NCBI GenBank assembly: GCA_965200975.1
Contig: OZ241740.1
Coordinates: forward strand, 1,426,001-1,490,000
Reading direction: 5' to 3'
DNA from: S5-327 sp965200975
Lineage (GTDB): Bacteria; Chloroflexota; Dehalococcoidia; Lucifugimonadales; Australimonadaceae
Length of the DNA: 64,000 nucleotides
The position numbers were made by a program, and so were the translations under genes. Below are positions 57,841-64,000 of this stretch, piece by piece. Within the stretch, counting starts at the first letter, position 1. Each line of letters begins with the position of its first letter. Below the pieces are notes generated by a model, which did no database searches, was not told the origin of the DNA, and saw nothing but the letters and a program-made list of their open reading frames with translations.

Positions 57841-58760
57841 CGCTGCACCACGTAGGAGAACACGCTCTCCAGCGAATCATCCAGCGGCTCCATTCGGTAC
57901 AGGCGGCAGCCCAGCCCCTGCGCGAGACTCGGCGCCGTTCGCTGCAGCTCCGCAAGGTTCCACGTGAGCACTTCGACGCCGTCCTGATCCAGCGTCACCG
58001 ACTCCACGCTCTCCATCTCCACAAGCGCCGCAGCCAGCTTCCGGTGCGACGACGCTTCGATTCGCACCTGGAACGGGCGCTCGTCCAGCTTCTCTCGTAT
58101 CGCACGGAAGTCGCCCGAAGCCGCCAGCTTCCCGCTCACCACCAGCAGGATACGGTCGGCGATCCCCTCGATCTCTTCGAGAATGTGCGACGAAATCAGC
58201 ACCGTCTTCCCCGCGGCGGCCAGTTGAGCGACGAACTCCGCGAACTCGACCCGCTGGCGCGGGTCGGTGCCGTTCAGCGGCTCGTCCAGCAGCAGCACGT
58301 CCGGATCGTGCGCCAGCGCCGCCGCCAGGCGGATCCGCTGACGCATCCCTGTTGAGTACGTCCCCGTCGGACGGTTCTGCGCATCCTCGAGGTTCACCGT
58401 TCGAATGGCGTTGTCTACCGCCTCGTCTCCCTGGACTCCCTGGAGGCGCGCTCCAAGCCGCACGAACTCCCGCCCCGTCATAAACGGGTACAGCGCGCCG
58501 TCGTCGAGCATCACGCCGATGCGCCGGTACAGGCCCGTGTTCCGCAAGACCTGTTCGCCCAGCACCCGCACGCTCCCGCGCGACGGCTGCGCCAGACCGC
58601 ACATCATGCTCAGGAGCGTCGTTTTGCCGGCGCCGTTCGGCCCCAGCACTCCGGTGACGCCGGGGAACACCGCAAACGTCGCCTCGTTCACGGCCACCAC
58701 GCTCCCGTACCACTTGGAGACGTTCTCGACCTCTATCGTCGCCCCGGACGCAGTCGTCAT
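57837..58760 (-). CDS. ABC transporter ATPase, system 2
   Basis: A 307-residue ATPase. Walker A GPNGAGKTTLLSMM, signature YSTGMRQRIRLAAALAHDPD, Walker B LLLDEPLNGTDP, switch histidine in ISSHILEEIE. A C-terminal accessory domain of about 90 residues follows, as in gliding/Cu-processing type exporters. Start ATG 58760 overlaps the system 1 permease stop (ATGA). Confidence 0.92.
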   Translation of the reverse strand: MTTASGATIEVENVSKWYGSVVAVNEATFAVFPGVTGVLGPNGAGKTTLLSMMCGLAQPSRGSVRVLGEQVLRNTGLYRRIGVMLDDGALYPFMTGREFVRLGARLQGVQGDEAVDNAIRTVNLEDAQNRPTGTYSTGMRQRIRLAAALAHDPDVLLLDEPLNGTDPRQRVEFAEFVAQLAAAGKTVLISSHILEEIEGIADRILLVVSGKLAASGDFRAIREKLDERPFQVRIEASSHRKLAAALVEMESVESVTLDQDGVEVLTWNLAELQRTAPSLAQGLGCRLYRMEPLDDSLESVFSYVVQR

Positions 58761-59725
58761 AACCGGATCCTCCGGTACCGGCTCCACAGCAGCAGCACAG
58801 CCCCTCCGACGGCTAGGAGGTATGCCGCTATCGGGTACGCGTCGTGTAGTTCTTGGACGGCCAGCGACGAAGGCGCCGCCTCTCCTTCCGTCAACTCGAC
58901 GCCGAACACTATATTGTTGATGTTGTCGGTGAGGCCGCTCACGTTCAGCAGGCCTATGTACGGCGCAATCCCGCCGATGGAGTATTCGCACTCCAGCGCA
59001 GCCTCATCGACTATGTCGCTGGCCGCCACCTCTTCCGGAGTAGTGCAGGTGGTGAGCGACGTCAACGAGTCGGTCGTCGCGTTCAGAATGAGCCACGCCC
59101 CTATGATGAACGCCGCGGCATACGCCCTGCGCGTCGTGAACGACGACACCGCCATCGGCGCGACCGAAATGAACACTGCTATCACAACGCCGACCAGCAG
59201 TATCCGCAGCCAGTCGCCCCAGTTCTCCTGCACGTAGGCCAGCGCATCGCCGGACGTAAGGATGATCCCCGCCTGCAGCACCGCCTGCCCCGAGTACACG
59301 AGCGCGAGCACGATCACGAAAAAGGCGAGGACTCGCGCCAGCAGGTAGTCGATCGGCGTTAGCGGACGCACAAAGTAGAGCGAAAGCACGTTGTCCCGGC
59401 GGTCCGGCCCCAGAAGCTCCGGCGCCATAATCGCCGCGAACAGAATCAGTATCAGACTAACGACCGCGTAGTAGTCCGCCGGGCCGGGAATGAAGTCCGC
59501 CCCTTCTCCCAGAAACGACAGGATTACGGCGAAGATCACGGCAGGCGTTATCACCGAAACAAACAGAAAAATCGGCAGTATCTTCGCCTTGCCGCCCCGG
59601 CCTATGCCGAGCAATGTCCGCACGCCGTTCTCGAACACTGCGCGGCGGGCCTGGCTCCTGCCCTGACGGGGCCCGGTGTAGCGCTGGTACCCGAGATCGT
59701 AGACTTCCGCCTCGCGCTCTCTCAC
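58757..59725 (-). CDS. ABC-2 type transporter permease, system 1
   Basis: A 322-residue permease. The N-terminal cytoplasmic part (EVYDLGYQRYTGPRQGR) is typical of ABC-2 permeases of this class, followed by six or more helices and an extracellular loop with two cysteines (TTCTTPEEVAASDIVDEAA, then LECEYS). Start GTG 59725 overlaps the system 1 ATPase stop as GTGA, which decides the start; longer frames would run into that gene. Confidence 0.86.
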   Translation of the reverse strand: MREREAEVYDLGYQRYTGPRQGRSQARRAVFENGVRTLLGIGRGGKAKILPIFLFVSVITPAVIFAVILSFLGEGADFIPGPADYYAVVSLILILFAAIMAPELLGPDRRDNVLSLYFVRPLTPIDYLLARVLAFFVIVLALVYSGQAVLQAGIILTSGDALAYVQENWGDWLRILLVGVVIAVFISVAPMAVSSFTTRRAYAAAFIIGAWLILNATTDSLTSLTTCTTPEEVAASDIVDEAALECEYSIGGIAPYIGLLNVSGLTDNINNIVFGVELTEGEAAPSSLAVQELHDAYPIAAYLLAVGGAVLLLWSRYRRIRL

Positions 59726-60624
59726 GCCCCCGGCCCCCTGAAAATGTCGGTCAGCGTCCTGCGCTCCGGCGCCAGTCGCCGCAGTCGCGCGCCCGACTCC
59801 ACTACCGCATCGCGGATGTGGTCGTAGTCCGCCTCGCGCGCTTCCGCAATCACCAGAGTCTGCCCCGCGTCCTCTGCGCGCACGCCTCTTGCGGCAAGCG
59901 CCGCCTCGAACTCTTCCCGGCGGTCGGCCACCTCGATCCACAACGCCGACGTCTCTTCCGTCAGCTTCGCGACCGCTCCTTCCTGCGCGAGCACGCCCGA
60001 CTCCAGCACGATCACCGAGTCCGCCGTGCGTTCGACGTCGCCCATCAGGTGCGTCGAGAGCATGACGCTAATCCCGAACGCATTCGACGTTCGGCGGATG
60101 AGCTTCAGCATCTCCTGCCGGCTCGCCGGATCCAGACCTACGGTCGGCTCGTCGAGCAGCACCAGCACCGGGTCATGCACGATGGCCTGCGCGAGCTTGA
60201 CCTTCTGCCGCATCCCTGTGGAGTACTCGCCTATAGCGCGGTAACGCTCCTCGTCGAGCCCCACGTGCCGCAGCATATCCGCCGCCCGCGTGCGCGCCTG
60301 GTTCGGCGGTATCCCGCTCACCTGCGCCATATGCATCAGGAACTCCGACGCGTTGACGTCGCGCGGCAGCGAGTCGTCCTGCGGCATATACCCAATCCGG
60401 TAGCGGCCCTCGAGCGTCTTGTACGGCTCCTGCCCCAGGAGCATCGCCGTGCCTGACGTCGGGCGGATGAGGCCGAGAAACAGCTTCATCGCCGTGCTCT
60501 TCCCTGCGCCGTTCGGCCCGAGCAGCCCCGTAACTCCCTCGTTCACGTCGAACGTCACCCGGTCGAGGGCAATCGTCTGACCAAAATGCTTCGTGAGCTC
60601 CCGTGCTTCGAGCAGCGCCGCCAT
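59722..60624 (-). CDS. ABC transporter ATPase, system 1
   Basis: A 300-residue ATPase. Walker A GPNGAGKSTAMKLF, Q-loop MPQDDSLPRD, signature YSTGMRQKVKLAQAIVHDPV, Walker B LVLLDEPTVGLDP and switch STHLMGDVE. The C-terminal 80 residues form an accessory domain. First gene of the six-gene membrane operon. Start ATG 60624 fits a -10 six bases upstream. Confidence 0.93.
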   Translation of the reverse strand: MAALLEARELTKHFGQTIALDRVTFDVNEGVTGLLGPNGAGKSTAMKLFLGLIRPTSGTAMLLGQEPYKTLEGRYRIGYMPQDDSLPRDVNASEFLMHMAQVSGIPPNQARTRAADMLRHVGLDEERYRAIGEYSTGMRQKVKLAQAIVHDPVLVLLDEPTVGLDPASRQEMLKLIRRTSNAFGISVMLSTHLMGDVERTADSVIVLESGVLAQEGAVAKLTEETSALWIEVADRREEFEAALAARGVRAEDAGQTLVIAEAREADYDHIRDAVVESGARLRRLAPERRTLTDIFRGPGA

Positions 60625-60630
60625 GACAGG

Positions 60631-60636
60631 AGTATA
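60631..60636 (-). promoter_or_regulatory. -10 box giving a probably leaderless ABC operon mRNA
   Basis: Minus-strand TATACT (60636-60631) lies 6 bp before ATG 60624, leaving no room for a ribosome site. Confidence 0.45.
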
Positions 60637-60783
60637 CACCTCTGCCGGGCGCCGGGCCAGTTCCGCCCAGCGCTTCCGGCTGCGCAGCCTTTCCTTCGCC
60701 CAAGTAGGGGAGCGCGAGCGCACGCTACTCCCGGCTGCGCGTCCCTGCGGTGCGCCAGCGTGAAAGCGTGAAAGAAGGAGCGC

Positions 60784-60789
60784 TATACT
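60784..60789 (+). promoter_or_regulatory. -10 box giving a probably leaderless mutase mRNA
   Basis: TATACT is followed by 8 bp and ATG 60798; no ribosome site fits between. It faces the divergent leaderless box at 60631-60636 across a 174-bp spacer. Confidence 0.45.
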
Positions 60790-60797
60790 CACCGGCG

Positions 60798-63752
60798 ATG
60801 CAGCGTCCCACGCGTTTCGTAATCGCCACCCCCATCTGCGACGGTCACGATGTTGCCGCCGCGGCCATTACGCGCATCCTCCGGGCCGAAGGCGCGGAGG
60901 CTGTTTACATAGGTTTCAACAAGTCTGCGCGCCAAATCGCCAAAGCCGCCGCCGAAGAGGACGCCGACGCCCTCGCCATCAGCACCTACAACGGCGGCCA
61001 CAAATCGTTCCTCGCAGAAGTGCTCAAGCAGCAGGCGCTCCACGGCGTCGCCCATGCGCCTCTCTTCGCCGGCGGCGGCGGCTCAATCCTCGAGCGCGAA
61101 GTCGAACCGCTCCGCCGGCTCGGCGTCGCCAAGGTGTACCGCCCTCCGCTCGACCTCACGGAAGCCGTCCGCGACATGATGTCCCTCGCCGAAAGCGCGC
61201 GCGGCGACCGCCCCCCGGCGCCCGCCGCCAACGGCCACGCTCCTCCCTTCCGCGCAATCGCCGAGCGCCTCTCCCTGATCGAACGCGGCGCCTCGCCCCT
61301 CCAACCCCCGCAAGACGACGGCCCTCCCCGCGTGTGGGGAGTCGGCGGACGCGGCGGCGCAGGGAAGAGCACCCTCATCGACGAAATTCTCCTCCGCTTC
61401 CTCCGCTCCAACTCCGGCAAGATCGCCGTCCTCACCGCCGACCCCACGCTCGGCGACCGCATCCGCATGGTGCACTGCTACTCCCCCCGCGTGTTCGTCC
61501 GCTCCGTGCGCGTTGGGCCCGGCGACTCCGCCCAAGCCAGGATCGCCCCCCTCGTCCAGGAGCTCCGCTCCCACGACTTCGACCTCGTCCTCGTCGAGTC
61601 CGTCGGCCTCGGACAGAACGACCTCGGCGTCGCCCGCATCGCCGACGCCTCCATCTTCTGTATGACCCCGGACTACGGCTCCGACGTGCAGCTCGAGAAG
61701 GAGGCCCTCCTCCGCGAAGCCGAGATCGTGGTGATGAACAAGCGCGACTTCCCGCAGGCGGAAGCCCGCGCCGCGCGCGTCAGGCGATTCGTCCCCGCGG
61801 GCCGAAGCTTCTTCCTCACCGAGGCCAAGCACTTCGGCGACCCCGGCGTCTCTGCGCTGTTCGCCGAAATCGCCCGGCGCGCGCGCCTCGACTCCTCCGG
61901 AGAGCCTCTCCCTTCCGCAACCGGCTCAGGCAAGGCCGCCGTCCCGTTCGCGCGGCGCATCTACCTCGGCGCCATCGTCGACGCTCACGAAAACTACTAC
62001 GCCGAGGCCGAAACCGAGGCCGACCTCGCCGCCTCCGGCGCCTCTAGCCGCGACTATCAGGCCGAGTTCGACCGCCTTTGGGACGCCTACGGGTTCGACG
62101 GCGACCTCTCCGGCGCAACCATCGAAGACGACCACGCCTGGCGCCTCGCCGACGGCAAACCCGCGCCCGTCGCCCGCAAAACGACTACCGGCGTCTGGGT
62201 GCCGACGCTCGGCTTGCCCGACCGCGACGCCGGCCCGCGCCAGATCGTCCGATACCTTTACAAGCAGAATCTCCCCGGACGCTTCCCCTTCACCGAGGGC
62301 GCTTACCCGCACCGCCGCAGGGACGAAGACCCCATCCGTATGTTCGCCGGTCTCGGCCTCCCCGAAACCACCAACCAGCGCTTCCATCTGCTGGCCGCCG
62401 GCCACGGCGCTCCCAGACTCTCGACCGCCTTCGACTCGCTCACCCTCTACGGCCTCGACTCCGACGAGCCCGGCGCGCTCGCCAAAGTAGGGGAGGGCGG
62501 CGTCGCCGTCGACACCATCGACGACATGCTCCGCCTCTACGACGGCTTCGACCTCGAACGCACTTCCGTCTCTCTCACTATGAACGGCCCCGCTCCCGCA
62601 ATCATGGCGATGTACCTCGCCGCCGCCCGGCGCCGCGGCGCCGACTGGCGCAGGCTGAGAGGCACCATTCAGACCGACATCCTCAAGGAAGTCCAGGCGC
62701 AGAACGAGGCCCTCTTCCCCCTCGAACCCTCTCTCCGGCTCATCGGCGATATGTTCGAGTTCACAATGCGCGAGGCGCCCTCCTGGATCCCCATCTCCGT
62801 CTCCGGCTACCACATCGGCGAGGCCGGCGCGAACCCCATCCAGGAGCTCGCCTTCACCCTCGCCAACGGCTTCACCTACGTCGAAATCCTCAAGGCTCGC
62901 GGGCTTCCCGTCGAAGAGTTCATCCGCCGATTCTCTTTCTTCTTCACCTCCGGTTCCGAACTCGAATTCAACGTCCTCGGACGCGTCGCCCGCCGAATCT
63001 GGGCCGTCGCCCTCAAACGCTGCTACGGCGTCGAAGGCCCCGGGCTCGCCCTCCGGTTCCACAGCCAGACCTCGGGGCGCTCCCTCCAGGACTCCGAACC
63101 CCTCCACAACCTCACCCGAGTCGCCATCCAGGCGGAGCGCGCGCTCCACAACAACGCCAACTCTCTCCACACCAACTCCTACAAAGAGACCTACACAACC
63201 CCGGAGGAAGACGACGTCCTCCTCGCTATGGGCAGCCAGCAGATCCCGCTCGTCGAAAGCGGAGACTTCGCCTTCACCGAGAACCTTCACCAGGGCGCGT
63301 ACGGCCTCTCCTACCTCGAAGACGAAGTCGAACGCGCCGTCCACCGCATCTTTCGCGAAATCGACCAGCAGGGCGGCGTCCTCCCCGCCATCGAAAACGA
63401 ATACTTCAGAACCGCCATCCAGGAAGAAGTCCTGCGCGAGCGACGCGCCATGCGGGAGGGCAAGCGCCGTATCGTCGGCGTCAACTACCTCGCCGCCTCC
63501 GGCGCCTCCAGTCCTCGGGGCGAAATCGTTCACGTCCCGCTGAAAGAGAAACGCCGTCAGGTCGCCCGGACCCGCGCGTTCAAGCGCGAACACGCGCGGC
63601 AGACCGAACTCGCCCTCAAACGGCTCCAGCACGCCGCAACCTCCGACGGCAACGTGTTCGAAGCCCTCCTCGACGCTGTCGAACACGCCTCGGTCGGCCA
63701 AATTACCTACGCCCTCTGGGAAGTCTGGGGCAGGTTCCGCCCCAGCATGTAG
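60798..63752 (+). CDS. icmF: Fused B12-dependent acyl-CoA mutase with G-protein chaperone (IcmF type)
   Basis: A 984-residue fusion. Residues 1-135: cobalamin-binding domain with DGHD, His17 as lower cobalt ligand, and a glycine-rich FAGGGGSILE. Residues about 178-400: MeaB-like GTPase with P-loop GRGGAGKST (184-192), VESVGLGQND, MTPDYGSDVQLEKEALL and NKRD. Residues about 480-984: mutase barrel with GRFPFTEGAYPHRRRDEDPI, PETTNQRFHLLAAGHGAP and SGYHIGEAGANPIQELAF. The order B12-GTPase-mutase defines IcmF, which interconverts isobutyryl-CoA and n-butyryl-CoA, or related branched acyl-CoAs, with the chaperone built in. Start ATG 60798 rather than an upstream frame because the B12 domain begins there. 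Confidence 0.93.
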   Translation: MQRPTRFVIATPICDGHDVAAAAITRILRAEGAEAVYIGFNKSARQIAKAAAEEDADALAISTYNGGHKSFLAEVLKQQALHGVAHAPLFAGGGGSILEREVEPLRRLGVAKVYRPPLDLTEAVRDMMSLAESARGDRPPAPAANGHAPPFRAIAERLSLIERGASPLQPPQDDGPPRVWGVGGRGGAGKSTLIDEILLRFLRSNSGKIAVLTADPTLGDRIRMVHCYSPRVFVRSVRVGPGDSAQARIAPLVQELRSHDFDLVLVESVGLGQNDLGVARIADASIFCMTPDYGSDVQLEKEALLREAEIVVMNKRDFPQAEARAARVRRFVPAGRSFFLTEAKHFGDPGVSALFAEIARRARLDSSGEPLPSATGSGKAAVPFARRIYLGAIVDAHENYYAEAETEADLAASGASSRDYQAEFDRLWDAYGFDGDLSGATIEDDHAWRLADGKPAPVARKTTTGVWVPTLGLPDRDAGPRQIVRYLYKQNLPGRFPFTEGAYPHRRRDEDPIRMFAGLGLPETTNQRFHLLAAGHGAPRLSTAFDSLTLYGLDSDEPGALAKVGEGGVAVDTIDDMLRLYDGFDLERTSVSLTMNGPAPAIMAMYLAAARRRGADWRRLRGTIQTDILKEVQAQNEALFPLEPSLRLIGDMFEFTMREAPSWIPISVSGYHIGEAGANPIQELAFTLANGFTYVEILKARGLPVEEFIRRFSFFFTSGSELEFNVLGRVARRIWAVALKRCYGVEGPGLALRFHSQTSGRSLQDSEPLHNLTRVAIQAERALHNNANSLHTNSYKETYTTPEEDDVLLAMGSQQIPLVESGDFAFTENLHQGAYGLSYLEDEVERAVHRIFREIDQQGGVLPAIENEYFRTAIQEEVLRERRAMREGKRRIVGVNYLAASGASSPRGEIVHVPLKEKRRQVARTRAFKREHARQTELALKRLQHAATSDGNVFEALLDAVEHASVGQITYALWEVWGRFRPSM

Positions 63753-63776
63753 CGCGGAGTCAGCGCTCGCGCGATC

Positions 63777-63810
63777 CTGGGAGAGCGTCCGCTCCCCCAG
63801 ACCCCCTGGG
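63777..63810 (-). repeat. Dispersed copy of the 48-bp repeat core
   Basis: Read on the minus strand, these 34 bases match 34681-34714 with one mismatch (GGAC in place of GAAC). They include the hairpin CTGGGGGAGC/GCTCTCCCAG. It lies 24 bp after the mutase stop, in opposite orientation to the tandem array. Confidence 0.75.
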
Positions 63811-63913
63811 AAACTCGGGGGAGCTTGGCGCCGGAACGGGCGCTTAACACCGCGGGCCAATCGTGATAAAACCCCGCAAAACCATCGCGGCAGCGAATGC
63901 GTAACTATGGTTG

Positions 63914-64000
63914 ATGACTACTTCCGGCGCCGGTCTGGCGGTGAACAGCTTGACCTCCCTATCCCCATCGGACGCTAACCTCGCGGCTCGCGGCTCGGAA
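63914..64000 (+). CDS. Possible start of a further gene (partial)
   Basis: An ATG at 63914 opens a frame of 29 codons to the window edge (MTTSGAGLAVNSLTSLSPSD...). TAACTA lies 8 bp before it and could be a leaderless -10. Too short to recognise; the rest of 63811-63913 shows nothing else. Confidence 0.25.
   Translation, partial: MTTSGAGLAVNSLTSLSPSDANLAARGSE

Noticed and set aside
61926..63860. Long minus-strand frame opposite the mutase gene
   Set aside because: High GC with strong third-position bias leaves long antisense frames open. The plus-strand gene has clear domain motifs, while this frame shows none.
63853..63980. Short complete frames near the right edge
   Set aside because: Products of fewer than 25 residues with no ribosome site; only the frame open to the edge from 63914 is kept, at low confidence.

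Overview
The window is GC-rich, gene-dense bacterial chromosome. Gene content and style (very short spacers, many 1-4 nt stop/start overlaps, several -10 boxes placed right in front of start codons) fit a heterotrophic Chloroflexota lineage, most likely SAR202/Dehalococcoidia-like. Pointers are the three Rieske oxygenases, a luciferase-type FMN enzyme, LppX/LprG-type lipoprotein, a DUF5679-type protein and an IcmF-type mutase. This assignment is inference from content, not from a marker gene. Names rest on motifs read by eye, without database searches.

Layout. 1-6510 (minus): a catabolic cluster of three paralogous Rieske oxygenase alpha subunits, a D-threonine-aldolase-like PLP enzyme, a translationally coupled 71-residue SH3-like protein and a bicupin. 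6561-10288 (plus): a type IIG-like restriction-modification gene behind a 130-bp inverted-repeat element, frameshifted inside methyltransferase motif I. 10424-13700: LLM flavin oxidoreductase, tRNA-Gly(UCC), an MFS transporter and biotin protein ligase. 13819-19358 (plus): hisZ-like, hisG, hisD, hisC, hisB. 19386-26886 (minus): purine operon guaA-purD-purE-HAD phosphatase-purB-purC-DUF3105-like-purS, convergent with his. 27028-31623 (plus): tsaC, a polyprenyl-synthetase-like gene lacking the first Asp-rich motif, pgk, tpiA, miaA. 31708-34602 (plus): RraA-type aldolase, PrpF-type tautomerase and PDC-lactonase-type hydrolase, resembling the lower protocatechuate 4,5-cleavage pathway. 34681-34876: four 48-bp hairpin repeats, then NfeD and SPFH genes, then an LprG/P55-like lipoprotein-MFS pair. 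39476-40107 (minus): PIN/RHH toxin-antitoxin pair. 40266-45437 (plus): tkt-pgi-zwf.

45489-46904: a decayed copy of the ornithine cyclodeaminase locus lies next to a Fur/Zur-led operon (minus) whose last gene looks like a DUF5679 zinc-ribbon protein that has lost all four cysteines. 47204-50671: ornithine cyclodeaminase family gene, two GNATs, and a second bicupin with a clear intrinsic terminator. 50804-55617: a 3-hydroxyisobutyrate-dehydrogenase-like gene that may start at ATC, a frameshifted molybdopterin dehydrogenase subunit, and a DM13/quinone oxidoreductase pair. 56018-60624 (minus): six overlapping genes with two ABC exporters and two half-size permeases. 60798-63752 (plus): a fused B12/G-protein/acyl-CoA mutase.

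Together the genes describe an organism that oxidises aromatic or other recalcitrant organics, carries complete-looking operons for histidine and much of purine synthesis, and runs an oxidative pentose phosphate route. Signs of genome erosion (two frameshifted large genes, one remnant) sit beside dispersed palindromic repeats. The most promising unexplored items are the Fur/Cys-less DUF5679 operon, the Rieske/SH3/bicupin operon and the LprG-P55-like pair.
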